A stretch of 64,000 bases of DNA from Caprella mutica (taxonomy: Eukaryota > Arthropoda > Malacostraca > Amphipoda > Caprellidae). Shown here piece after piece: positions 10,953 through 22,277 of the stretch. The notes beneath the pieces were generated by a model. That model searched no databases. It saw nothing but the letters and a program-made list of their open reading frames with translations, and was not told the origin of the DNA. Position numbers and translations under genes: made by a program. The stretch's first letter is position 1. Every line of letters begins with the position of its first letter. The stretch covers positions 62,001 through 126,000 of the forward strand of contig CANNZV010000272.1 of the NCBI GenBank assembly GCA_947561585.1, given 5' to 3'.

Positions 10953-12529
10953 CAGTTGCGATCAAAACTAAGGGACAAAAATTTAAAAAGCTGTATCTTC
11001 ATAAATATTGGTTTTAAAATCATGAAATTTCAGTATGTTGTAAACATATTAGTATAGTACTACATACTATAAGCACAATTGATATGAAAGACAAATAAAA
11101 AACTTATGCCATTATTAATTTTATTTGTGAATAAGTAACGTTCAAAACTAAGGGACACAAACTTGAAAACTTGGGAAATTAACACATTGAACGAGAAAGT
11201 AAGCTCAATAATTAATATTTTGTGAATAATCCTTTGCTTTGGACCACTGCAGCACATCTGCGACTACAGGATTGGATAAGTTTACGACACTCATTAACAG
11301 AGATTTTGGTCCATTCATCTTGAAGTTTGTCCCACAAATCATCGGTGTTAACTGGGTTTCGAGCCATTACCTTTTCTCCAAGTGTCTTCCACAGATTTTT
11401 TATGGGATTTAGATCAGGACTTTGATCTGGCCAATCCATTATTTCGAAATCTTGCTGTTGTAGGAAACTCAAAACACTCTTAGCTTTGTGGCACGGTGCA
11501 TTATCCTGCATGAAAATTGCCCCATTTATGCCTGAATTGTTAATAATGGGTACTACGTCATGATCTTCCAATAGATTTTTGTAGTATTCAAACGAACAAG
11601 AGGAGACGTACCTTGAATTGAAAACATTCCAAAAACCATCACACTTCCACCTACAAACTTGACCGTTTTTTTCGTACATTTTGGGTTCAATACTTCACTT
11701 GCAGACCTCCTAACATAGTTTTTCCCATCATTTTCAAACAAATTAAACTTTCTCTCATCGCTGAAAAACACTTTTGACCACTGTTCTTCAGACCAATTCA
11801 CATGTTTGTTTCCAAACTGTAACCTCGCCATTTTATTCTTTCGACTTATCAATGGTTTCTTCCTAGGCCTTCTTGCAAATAAGCCTATCTCCTGCAGGCG
11901 TCTCGAGACAGTTGATCTGGCCACATCAGTAGTGTTTGTATCTTTCATTTGCCTAGAAATTGCTGCAGCGGTTGTGAAACGTTCCCTTAATACTATGCGT
12001 TGGACGGCTCTGTCTTGCCTAGCAGACGTTTTCCTGGGACGGCCAATCTTGTTAGGACTCAGGACACGGCCAGAATCTTCATAAGTTTTCACAATTCTTC
12101 CAATGACACTCTTCGAACGATTAACTCTTTCTGCAATCTCTCGGACACTTAAATTCTGTTTGTGCAACTTAATAATAGTCATACGGAGAGCATCATCAAC
12201 TTTTTGCCTGTTAGCCATGATTGATCGAGACAGAGTGTTTACAAATGATTTGGCACATCTATTTCTTACTCTGAATAACAGAAAACCGGATGTCAAAATC
12301 TGTTTTCAATAATTTTTAACAATGTGTCCCTTAGTTTTGAACGTTTCTTATTCACAAATAAAATTAATAATGGCATAAGTTTTTTATTTGTCTTTCAAAT
12401 CAATTGTGCTTATAGTATGTAGTACTATACTAATATGTTTACAACATACTGAAATTTCATGATTTTAAAACCAATATTTATGAAGATACAGCTTTTTAAA
12501 TTTTTGTCCCTTAGTTTTGATCGCAACTG
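10953..12529. mobile_element. Tc1-like element with long IR/DR termini
   Basis: The ends are 209-bp near-identical inverted repeats (10953-11161 and 12321-12529) starting CAGTTGCGATCAAAACTAAG, bordered by TA on both sides (10951-10952 and 12530-12531). Each terminal repeat holds two transposase-site-like direct repeats: an outer one (ATCAAAACTAAGGGACA) and an inner one about 180 bp in (TTCAAAACTAAGGGACA). This inverted-repeat/direct-repeat layout is known from Sleeping Beauty-type Tc1 elements. The TIRs are still almost identical, yet the transposase is dead, so the copy could only move with help in trans. Confidence 0.93.
11212..12218 (-). pseudogene. Tc1 transposase, frameshifted, catalytic Glu replaced by Lys
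   Basis: The likely start is the ATG at 12218 (protein beginning MANRQKVDD); upstream in-frame codons reach 12296. The N-terminal half carries a paired-like helix-turn-helix (VREIAERVNRSKSVIGRI) and a GRPRKT linker. The first catalytic Asp is in FFSDERKF. Around 11590 the frame shifts, and the C-terminal half continues in a second frame to the TAA at 11212. There the second Asp is in QDNAPCH and, 34 residues on, the expected Glu of a DD34E triad is a Lys (NPIKNLW). Both the frameshift and the Glu-to-Lys change would abolish activity. The C terminus ends in FTKY as in many Tc1 transposases. Family identification is firm. Confidence 0.93.
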
Positions 12530-12559
12530 TATTTAGTTAAATAAATTTTATGTAAATAA

Positions 12560-13430
12560 ATTTTATGTATAATGGGGATCATAAAATATATTGATAGGCC
12601 AATTAAAATGGTGGATTTTGGAGATTATTATAGTGGACAATGATATATTATTATGGTGGGCAATAATATAGTATTTTTGGTTGGCCATAAAAGATTATAA
12701 TGGTTGGCAATGAAACATTTTTGGATGGGCAATGAATAGAAGATTATGGTGGGAAATGAAAGATTATGGTTGGCAATGAAAGATTATTGAGGGCAAAGGA
12801 AGATTATGGTGGGCAATGAAAGATTATGGTGGGTACTGAAAGATCATGGTGGACAATGAAAGATCATGGTGGACAATAGAAGATTATGGTGTAGCAATGA
12901 AAGATCATGGTGGGCAATGAAAAATTATGGTGGGCAATGGAAGATTATGGTGAGCAATGATAGATTAAAGCGGGTAATGAAAGATTATAGTGGGAAATGA
13001 AGGATTATGGTGGATAATGAAAGATTATGGTTGTCAATGAAATATTATGGTTGGCAATGAAAGATTATTGAGGGCAAAGAAAGATTATGGTGGGCAATGA
13101 AAGATTATGGTTGGCAATGAAAGATTATAGTGGGCAATGAATGATTATGGTGGGCAATGAAAGATTAATGTGGGCAATGAAAGATTATTGTGGGCAATGA
13201 AAGATTATAGTGGGCAATGAATGATTATGGTGGGCAATGAAAGATTATTGTGGACAATGAAAGATTATTGTGGGCAATGGAAGATTATTGTGGGCAATGA
13301 AAGATCATTGAGGGTAATGAAAGATTTTGGTGGGCAATGGAAGATTATGGTGGGCAATCAAAGATTATGATAAACAATGAAATGTTAAGGAGTCTATGAG
13401 AAATTATGATGTGCCGATCATAATCTCACA
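12560..13430. repeat. 20-bp minisatellite, AAGATTATGGTGGGCAATGA
   Basis: About 40 imperfect copies of a 20-bp unit, AAGATTATGGTGGGCAATGA, begin 30 bp right of the Tc1 element. The left edge is irregular (variable spacing and mutated units) and the centre more regular. The array is non-coding: the period is not a multiple of three and stops are frequent. Confidence 0.9.
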
Positions 13431-14089
13431 TAAGTTATACAAATATTTTTCTTATATATTAAATGTTAAAAGCGTGACATTTTTCTTGCAACCAACCAAC
13501 AGACAAAGACACAAAATGTGAGGTATCGGAATGATAAAATATTCAATAATTTCACTTGGATCAAGTATTATTTCTCATGGATCAAATTCAATTGCATAAA
13601 GATCAAATTCAATTTCACATGGTGCAAAGTCAAATTCACTATGATAAAATTGATATTCTCTTGGATCAAATATTATTTCATTTGGATCAATTAGACCTGT
13701 AAATGGTATAGTTGGGTTCGTTCTTTCCCGACTTTATCTTTCATCGTAAGGACAATACTGTTTAGAAGCACAGTTACCTCTCAACCCTCCAAATATTCTC
13801 CTGTGAGATTAATATTGTAGAAGCTGACAAGGTGTCTAGTTATTAATTTCAATAATAAATATTTATGAAGCATGTTATCACTAAATATTTGTAAATGTAA
13901 TAATAATTGAAAGAAAAATGATAATTCTCCGTACATAAAATTTTCATTATAAACTTTATATTCATTTTGACAATAACTATTACATTTATAACCTCAATAA
14001 AAAGTTGATTTTTTAATAGTTACCTCTATCACAGTCCACCATTGAAATAGTTTTCAATAAATGAGCAATATTTTGAGAAAATGAATTTC
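13431..14089. other. Spacer with degenerate GGATCAAATTCAATTTCAC motifs
   Basis: Between 13545 and 13700 the motif GGATCAAATTCAATTTCAC recurs in degenerate form about seven times. The remainder is AT-rich and without recognised genes. Confidence 0.45.
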
Positions 14090-14380
14090 AACCAATCAGA
14101 GGCCGCGTAACATAACTTGCGTAGAGCACTCTTCACACGGTGTAGCACATACAGTGAATAATGATCTACGCATAACACTGGCGCACGTAGATCACTCTTC
14201 ACTTCACTCACTTGCAACGCCTGTGATCTACGCGCGTAGATCACTTTACGTGTCACGATTTGCCGTTTTTATAGTAATCTACACGCGTAGAGCACTTTAC
14301 ATTTGGTGTTATTCTGCATAATTATTGAGGGATCTACGCGCGTAGAGCACTATACAACTCTTGCGTAGATCACTAATCAA
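14090..14380. repeat. Cluster of GATCTACGCGCGTAGATC palindromes
   Basis: A perfect 22-nt palindrome, GTGATCTACGC joined to its complement, lies at 14223-14244. Near-copies lie at 14275-14295 and 14330-14350. Half-sites (GCGTAGATCAC, GCGTAGAGCAC) occur at about 14114, 14181 and 14362. The interval is locally GC-richer than its surroundings. Confidence 0.7.
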
Positions 14381-14390
14381 AGTTACTCTT

Positions 14391-17200
14391 CAATTCATTT
14401 AAAACGCCCGATTTTGCAGAGGGTTCGGGCTATTTGAATTGTAACTCAGTGAATATCAGTCTTAGATAAAAAAAACCGTGAACACCACCGTGCTCAACGT
14501 CTTGACATGCTCAAGGGAACATGGACGATACACCATACAATGTTAATCCTATGTAAATTTCAACCGGGATGTAACCCATGGCATGCCCCTTCGTGAAACT
14601 AAAACATTTCTTCCCTTTGTCATGAAATATCTTTTCCCGGTTCCCATCCCGGTTAAAAACGACACAAAAAAAGACACAAGTAAATGCTACCTTTGCCGTA
14701 TTAAGTCCGTTAAGGCACCTGCTTGCTAAACGACTGATCTAGTCAGACGCCCTATGGATCGGTTTAAGCATATGCAGGTAAATGCCAAACTGTGGTACCT
14801 ATCTTACATATATAATCTAGATATTCAATTTTAAACATTCATTAAATATTGTTCTTGTAAGACAGGGTAATGCTAACTTTGCCGTATTAAGTCCGTTAAG
14901 GCACCTGCTCGCTAAATGACTGATCTAGTCAGACCACAGATCATTGAATATAGGAAGATGTTTCACTGCTACGTGGACGCTAGTGGCCAAATAATTATTT
15001 AACTGAGAGCGTATCAGCCAATCAGAGAGAGGGGTGCCGTGACGTCACATATGTACTACAAACGAATATATATGTACATATATATAACTGTCAGAGTTAG
15101 TTAACGTATATTTCTTTAAATAGAAAACAAGATTCGAAGTCGGAACTAAAATATTTCACGCAAACTGAATAGTGACTTATTAACTCTGAATAGTGACTTA
15201 TTAACTGTTCAGTCTACAGATTGTAATCATGTTTTCTGGACAAAAACAACCGATCTCTAAATGTACTGATACAATTATTGATAAATGAACATTTTCGTAC
15301 ATTGCCCATTTCTCACTAGTTTAATATATATGATAGATACAATAATTATTAAATTTAGTCACAGACTACAGCGCACGCCGCATGCTAACGATATTGCATC
15401 ACAAATAAACCGACGCTCCGCGGCTCCAAATTCATACTGAACACACGTACAAAACAGAAATAATTATATTACTTAAAAATATATAATTATTTCATTATCA
15501 TTTTAATATCATGAATGAATATTTTGATTTTAAATAGCATATTAAGTTAAATACCATTTTTTTATGTCGTTTTTGAATAATTAAAAATAAGTAATGTATC
15601 AATCGTAGGCAACTCCAAGTATACGTCACGGTACGGACGATCCCGGTGCCAAGTGTCGCTAGAAAATTGAAAATACTGTAGTGCGACATCTTCCTATATT
15701 CAATGATCTGTGAGTCAGACGCCCTATGGATCGGTTAAAGCATGTGCAGGTATGTGCCAAACTAAGGTAGCTGTCATACAGATAAATTATTATTGAATAA
15801 ATGCCATACTTCGTCTACTATATATATCACTTCACTAAGTATAATTAACCTCCTGACCGCGACAGTTAAAGTAATTACCGAACACATTCCCTAACCTACT
15901 CATTTTTCAGTCTCAAGATCAATTTGTTCAGAAATTTGGGCCAATTACAGACGAGCGACTTGAGCTATTGACCAATCACCGCTTCACTTTGCCATCGGCC
16001 TTTCGCGGTTTTTTTTTTTAGTTCCTGTGATTGGAGCTCAGGAGTTACTGTGGCCGGAAAAGGGCGTGGTGAGATAATTTGACTTTTCCCTGTTAGACTC
16101 TAAACCTTATGTATGAATACAAAAATACTTAAATACTGGAATACTAAAACACTGAAAGTGATATACAAAAATGCTAAAATACTAAAATAGTAAAATACTA
16201 GAATATCAAAATACTAGAATACTTAAAATACTATAATACCAAAATACTAGGAGACTAGAAGACTTAAAGACTCACAAACTGCAAGACTGAAGGACTAAAA
16301 GATTGAAAGGCTAAAAGAGTAAGAGTTAGAGTCTTTATTGAGATGAAATACTTCGTTTCAGTTCCAATTCCGGTTGAATAACACACCATTGTCTCCTCCC
16401 TGTGCCCATGACTGCCTATCCCGGTTGAACAAGTGGCTCCACTGTCAGTAAATTTGACCCTTAGGGAACATGGATGGGGTAACAGTCCCGGTGAACAAAA
16501 CTACACTGCTCAATTTCTCATCCATTTATCATTCTGTGTAGTTTTTATCTATTTATAGTTTATGTAAAAGGTATCTGGAGATAACAAGTAACTATGTGCA
16601 TAACAAGATTATTGTGAGACTAAAGAATGCAATGTTTTTAAATTTGTTTCATAAATGTTCTTAACATGCCTCCCAAGTCTGCTGAGTACTTTGGGAGATG
16701 TGTAAAATGCATTTTTCACAGTTGTGGAGATCTCAGCAACCACGAGTCAGAAAGTGAAAAATAAGACACCAAAAAATTCTCCAGGTCATCCTCTACAAGA
16801 ATATATGAAGTTTTGGATTAAATGTTCGATATTATAAAAGATATTGAGCGGTATAGTTTTGTGACATGAGCTGTTCCGGTTCCTATGGAGAGTGCAAACA
16901 ATACACCGGTTCACTAAAATGGTGTCATTTCACTTTTAAACAATGTTAATTATGGTTATCTCGGTGCTCTGGTGGGGTAATCAATTCCGGTCGCTCCCGG
17001 TGAACTACGGGTGGATAATATCAAAAAAATTATACATTCAGAAACTTACTTAATCACGAGCTCATATTATCACTTGGCATGGAAGACGGACACTCTGTGA
17101 AGCATTTCAAGCAGAGTTTCGTTCGCACAGCTCATTCACAAGCTCGTGAGACATTTTTTTCATTTTATACGAAAAGTACTGAATATACAGAAAAAAGACC
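14391..17200. repeat. CCGGTT-rich complex repeat, copy A
   Basis: This segment matches 37158-39790 block by block in the same orientation: the start around TTGCAGAGGGTTCGG, the block with TTTCAACCGGGATGTAACCC, the hairpin subrepeats (two here, four in copy B), the block ATCAATTTGTTCAGAAATTT, a TACTAAAATAC microsatellite, and the end block TTTCGTTCGCACAGCTCAT. It is interrupted by the 778-bp element at 14935. No open frame is conserved between copies, so it appears non-coding. Variants of TCCCGGTTGAAC recur many times. Confidence 0.8.
14935..15712. mobile_element. 778-bp non-autonomous element with 8-bp TSD (hAT/P-type)
   Basis: The 26-bp inverted termini are perfect, starting CACAGATCATTGAATATAGG, and are flanked by the exact 8-bp direct repeat AGTCAGAC (14927-14934 and 15713-15720). 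The uninterrupted site is seen in the homologous subrepeats (for example near 14745 and 38160), which confirms the boundaries. An 8-bp duplication is typical of hAT and P elements; the termini do not settle which. No transposase is encoded. Confidence 0.88.
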
Positions 17201-19250
17201 TATTGAATCACGACGGGCGCATTTTTCTCTATCTTTATATTCTATTTAATTCCCTTGCAGCCACTTGGGAGCTATTTAGCTTAATTTTGTTGATAGAAGG
17301 ATCTGGCTTATCTCAGCATTGTTGGCAGTGTTTCCTTTATAGTAATTGCTAATAAGATATGTTATGAAATTATGATACCATATTATATTGATAAAAGTCT
17401 TGAAATAAACCGGGATGTGATGCGGGAGGTGTGAATCATTCTTAATGGATCCGTCTCCGGTGAGACGATTGAACAAAATTTCACGTGGATGTGACCGGTT
17501 TTGGAGCAAACAATGACCAAAAGTAGAGCGAAACAATTCACATACATAGAGATATCCCCATTTCTTAGAGAACAATTTTCCACCGGAGCTCACCGGGACG
17601 ATTTCGGACCGGGATAGTGAAATATCTCCCCGGTTGACTAAATCCTATGGACTAAATCCTTAGTGACTATCCCGGAAAACCGGGATTTCCAATCCCGGTG
17701 TTATCACATAAAAACTAATGAAAATATTTAAAAAAATTTTTTGCACAAAGGTAGTAATGGACATTAGCTTTAATATGCACGAAGCGTTTTTGGAAAATAA
17801 TATTAATTTTTCAAATTAAATAAATTCTAAAGTTATTGTTTAGCTCCATATAGTGAATCAGTTTACATTAGAGATAGAACAGGGAGGGGTGAAATTCCTC
17901 TCTCATGGTACGGACCTATTAGAAAATGCTCTAAATTAATTATTAGAAGTTCTTCACGTAGATTCTTAATTTTTAATCAGAATTGAATAATTTAAATCAT
18001 TTGATCGACAAACTGAATTTCTCCGGTACTTGCGCACAGGGATTTGCCTTTTAATTTTTTATACTCCGGTGGATATAACAAAATTATCTTGAATGATGTG
18101 TACTAGCTGATTTGAGGTACTTGTAGAGCTCGAAGAGCTCTATCGTATGAGGATACTGCGTTCCCTCTAGGATCAAGTTGTTTTTTGAAATTGTGTTTAA
18201 TAGTCCCCCATGGGGCTAAAATATTTCCTGGACAGTGATACTCTGTTAATGTAACATGAAATCACTAAAATGGTGGTTTTTGAGTTTGTATGGTTACAGA
18301 TGTCACAGAGACTTGAAACTTTAGAAAAAATATTCTCCAGTTCACGCTGAGCATATCACCACCAATCATTTAGTTCTAAAATGAATATTTCGAAAATTAT
18401 TGAGCGGTATAGTTTTTGAACGTGGACAGAACCGGTTCACTTGTATGTTTTTTTCAATTTTTGAAACGCTTGCGGAAGAAATGGGGGCTGTGGAATATTT
18501 TACCATGGAAGAGAAGCTTCTGCTCTAACATCTTGTAGTAATAAGAAATCTCTAAGGGCATAAATGAGAACGTGAAACGTTTTTCGTTTACTACGCGTTC
18601 AATATAAGGCATAAAAGAAAAAGACTACTCTAGATCTTATTATTTTGAGCTACTCCGTCGTTTGGTGTTAACTAAATTTGAAAAATAATGCTGCAGCGGT
18701 ATATAGCTCAATGTTGGTGTTCAAGGTTCCAGGGTTCAATATGCTGTTTGCGACACGCAAAGAACCTAGTAGAGCTCATCAAAAAACTTGTGAATTGGAT
18801 AAATCTGAAATTATTAGGACTCTCCCGGTGTCATTTTTAACCCTGCAGTGTGGAAGTTTTTATTTTGAGTGAATACTTTTTGTGTTTCTCAACCCATCCC
18901 GGTGCACTTCCCGGTTGGAAACTTGCAATGGTATTATTTTTTCACCCTACCCGGTCACTAGACGAGGGAAGGACACCATTGTCTCCTCCCTGTTCCCATG
19001 ACTGCCTATCCCGGTTGAACAAGACACAAGCCTTCATTGCATGAAATACCTCTCCCTGGTTCACAACCCGGTTGAACATGACACCATTGTCTCCTCCCTG
19101 TTCTCATGACGGCCTATTCCGGTTGAACAAGTGCCTCCACTGTCAGTAAATTTGACCCTTAGGGGACGTGGAAGGGGGTAACAATCCCGATGAACATAAC
19201 TTACTGCTCAATATGAAATTTAACATCATTAAAAAGTTAGGATAAATGAG
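17201..19250. repeat. Further CCGGTT-rich sequence, partly duplicated
   Basis: The segment continues the motif-rich character of copy A. Blocks at 18970-19190 match 16390-16500 and 38910-39020 (CTCCCTGTTCCCATGAC, CTATCCCGGTTGAACAAG). Between 17400 and 18900 the sequence seems single-copy in this window and holds only scattered short open frames (up to 105 codons) without recognised motifs. I call no gene. Confidence 0.5.
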
Positions 19251-19720
19251 ATACTTCTCCACGGTATACACATTATAACTCCATTTCTTCAATATCATGA
19301 ATATTCTAATAAGTTCTTAAATAGTCAGTCGATATAATAATTGCTCAATATCATCTGTGGTACATTATAATGTTACAATACATTTTTTAAATAGATTGAA
19401 TATTAGATTTCGATATCTAATTATGATGTTATTGTTAATCTTTCATTTCTATTCATTGCTTCCAATTAAATTTTTAAATTAAAACTTGTCATTGATCTTT
19501 GTTTCAGTTTGACTTTCAATTTCATGTTTCTAACAATTCAATGTCTTATTAATTATGACCATTTGAATTTATTGATTGATTTTTTAACAATTTTCCGATA
19601 TATCAGTACTTATTCAGAGGCAAAAAAATCATGATGAGAAAAATAAATGGATTAATAAAATACTATTACATTAACTGTTTGAAGAAAATAGGAATAATGG
19701 GGGATAAGTGAAAAGGAAAA
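19251..19720. other. AT-rich spacer, nothing recognised
   Basis: No gene or repeat boundary recognised. Confidence 0.4.
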
Positions 19721-19954
19721 AAACATTTATTAACTTTTTACAGCTATCCATTTTTGTAAACAACAATAAACATGAGCATTTACTTAGATATTATTAACTA
19801 CTGGTTTTCTTAAGGAAAAGGAAAAAAAACATTAACTTTTTACAGCTATCCATTTTTGTAAATAACAATAAACATGAACCTTTACTTAGATATTATTAAT
19901 TACTGGTTTTCTTCAAAGAAATCAAAAGACATATTAAATATGTCTTTTGATTTC
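19721..19954. repeat. 3' flank duplication and stop-codon palindrome
   Basis: A roughly 95-bp block is duplicated in tandem (about 19735-19820 and 19835-19915, sharing TTTTTACAGCTATCCATTTT). It is followed by an 18-bp-arm palindrome at 19918-19954 with a 1-nt centre (arm GAAATCAAAAGACATATT). The palindrome contains the last codons and the TAA of the recombinase-like gene, which is read leftward. TTTATT at about 19724 is AATAAA on the minus strand and could serve as its poly(A) signal. Confidence 0.6.
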
Positions 19955-20333
19955 CTTGAAGACATTCTGGGTTGCATCCAATAATTGTTTGTTCCTCATA
20001 GATAAGGGTAGCATTTCATACCTTAAGTTACCAGCAAGACAAGTTTTGATAAAACGTTTGTTGGTATTGTCGCGTTTCATATTTTTGAGCCATTTAATTA
20101 TTTGTAACTCGCTCTTTGTTTTGAAGAACCTATTTGCATATAACATATATATAATGCTGTGAATTCTCTCGTACTTATTTGAAGAAATGGTACTGCCACA
20201 GTCCTCCAGCATTACTGTTGGTTGACGCCAATTTTTTTGATCCATGGAGGTGTCACTGGTTGTAGCTGTAGTAATGGACGAAGAGGTTGTAGCTGTAGTA
20301 ATGGACGAAGAGGTTGTAGCTGTAGTAAAGGAG
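19934..20333 (-). CDS. Terminal exon of the recombinase-like gene
   Basis: An acceptor (CTCTTTTCAG) precedes base 20333. The frame opens with three copies of a TTATTSSSI-like unit (27-bp internal repeats at 20255-20330) and continues, with no break, into about 100 residues starting MDQKNWRQP and ending FKEIKRHI before TAA at 19934. The phase (two bases carried from the previous exon) matches all upstream repeat exons, which supports the join. The C-terminal segment is rich in Lys/Arg and helical in character (KYERIHSIIYMLYANRFF). I do not recognise its family. Confidence 0.7.
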
Positions 20334-20419
20334 CTGAAAAGAGTAGGGACAATTATTAGTAATTTATATTACACTCGAGGAAGTCATTATGTGAGGTATT
20401 AGATTGTATGTATGCTCAC

Positions 20420-21100
20420 CAAGAAGCCTTGTCGGACTGAGAGGGAAAGTAGGACGTTGGCAACGAGACGAGAGAGGACTCAGTTGAGACAGACGACGAA
20501 GAGGTTGTAGCTGTAGTGAAGGAGCTGAAAAGAGTAGGAACAATTATTAGTAATTTATATTACACTCGAGAAAGTCATTATGTGAGGTATTAGATTGTAT
20601 GTATGCTCACCCAGAAGCCTTGTCGGACTGAGAGGGAAAGTTGGACGTTGACAACGAGACGAGAGAGGACTCAGTTGGGACAGACGACGAAGAGGTTGTA
20701 GCTGTAGTGAAGGAGCTGAAAAGAGTAGGAACAATTATTAGTAATTTATATTACACTCGAGAAAGTCATTATTTGAGGTATTAGATTGTATGTATGCTCA
20801 CCCAGAAGCCTTGTCGGACTGAGAGGGAAAGTTGGACGTTGACAACGAGACGAGAGAGGACTCAGTTGGGACAGACGACGAAGAGGTTGTAGCTGTAGTG
20901 AAGGAGCTGAAAAGAGTAGGAACAATTATTAGTAATTTATACTACACTCGAGAAAGTCATTATGTGAGGTATTAGATTGTATGTATGCTCACCCAGAAGC
21001 CTTGTCGGACTGAGAGGGAAAGTTGGACGTTGACAACGAGACGAGAGAGGACTCAGTTGGGACAGACGACGAAGAGGTTGTAGCTGCTGTAGTTGAAGAG
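20420..21100 (-). repeat. Four tandem 191-bp exon-intron units
   Basis: Exons at 20993-21100, 20802-20906, 20611-20715 and 20420-20524 are near-identical, 105 bp (108 in the first). Each is separated by an 86-bp intron with donor GTGAGCATAC and acceptor CTACTCTTTTCAG. The period is exactly 191 bp. All exons start and end in phase 2, so any number can be spliced in without frame change. Each adds 35 residues, rich in Ser and Thr (starts SFTTATTSSSSVPTESS, ends SQSDKASG). Introns are as similar as exons, which points to recent unequal exchange or gene conversion of the whole unit. Confidence 0.85.
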
Positions 21101-21178
21101 CTGAAAAGAGGACATTGAATACGAAAGATTATAAGAATATATATTACAGAGACATTTCAAATGAACTATAAAACTCAC

Positions 21179-22186
21179 AGCATTGCTGGCATTCCCGTTA
21201 ATTGGGAGAGAAGACCAATCCTCTCCCTAAAATCTGGCTCAGAGTCCTCGGAAAGCGAGTCAAGATTTTCTGAGAGGGGTTCGCCACTGACATCTGAAAG
21301 CTCCTCCTCCTCCTCTAGGTCACGATCAGGGTCCATAGACCCAAGAGACTGCGAATCCTCAGACAAAGTATCTAGGAGGTCAGATTCGGGTCTGCCAGAC
21401 AAGCTCTCAATGTCGTCGATCTGCTCCACCTGTGGTGAGGGCGGTGGTAGAGCCAATCTGTCCAAAGAGTTTCCAAGATCATTATGAATGATGGAACTAG
21501 CAGCATCTTCATCCTCATCAGAGTCATCCGTCTCATCTTCCTGCAGAATACTTTCCAAGAATTCGTCAAATTCTGACTCCTTCTCGACATCTTCATTCGG
21601 AAGGTACCTCTTGTTGGATTTCATAGGTTCACTTCCCGCCAGTTCCTCCAGTTTTTTGAATGCTCTTGCCGAAGATATCCTCATCAAGTCGGTTCCAAGG
21701 TTATAGTATCTGTCGGCAGTGGTCATTGAATGGCACATATTTCTTGCAAGTTCTTGCCTTTCCTCCGCACTTAAACCCACCTCTCGAGATTTAGTTATGA
21801 TTGATTTCCTGATGTATCTTGGAGTCAGTTTAGGAAATCCTTCCTCTGCCATGCCTCCTCTGTTGAATCCCGTATTGACCGCTCTTGATGTCGAGGATAC
21901 CTGCAGTATTGCTGCTCTTTTTGGAGGATTGGTGGAATTTTGGGGCATGGCAGGGAAGAGTGGATCATTCGGATTGATTTCAATAGAGAAGAGTGGGCGA
22001 TAGTATGTTACATATAATTCAAGCAGCAGCTTTACATCTAAGTCGAATGTAAAAAAACATTTGTATGTTTTTGCTGTTTTGTGAATTGCAACTTGCATGA
22101 TATATTGAGCCTCCACATCTTCCTCATTGTCACTGTTGAGTCTTCGGGCTGCATTATAATCTGACATCCGAACCATCCTGAAGAAA
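21179..22186 (-). CDS. Exon with tyrosine-recombinase-like domain and acidic tail
   Basis: The acceptor is a strong pyrimidine tract ending CTCTCAACAG; the donor is GTGAGT at 21173-21178. Early on the translation reads FFRMVRMSDYNAARRL, a likely box I region with arginines. Later TPRYIRKSIIT resembles the second conserved-Arg box (His position Tyr here), and LARNMCHSMTTADRYY resembles the His-to-Tyr end of tyrosine recombinases. Together these match Crypton-type or YR-like proteins, though the usual HxxR His is absent, so catalytic competence is doubtful. The last 150 residues are Asp/Glu/Ser-rich with a PPPSP stretch. The two bases left after the final full codon join correctly to the first Ser/Thr exon. 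Motif-based call; no search was run. Confidence 0.68.
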
Positions 22187-22277
22187 CTGTTGAGAGAAAA
22201 AAAAAAGATTATTGAAGTATACATCAATGCCAGTGAATATGAATCATTTATAGTTGCAAACCACCCCTCAAACTTAC

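Noticed and set aside
11806..12312. Open frames antisense to the Tc1 transposase
   Set aside because: Mirror frames of the transposase coding strand with no features of their own.
17276..17593. 105-codon minus-strand open frame in the CCGGTT-rich region
   Set aside because: No recognised motif, unequal with related repeat copies, and it crosses repeat sequence.
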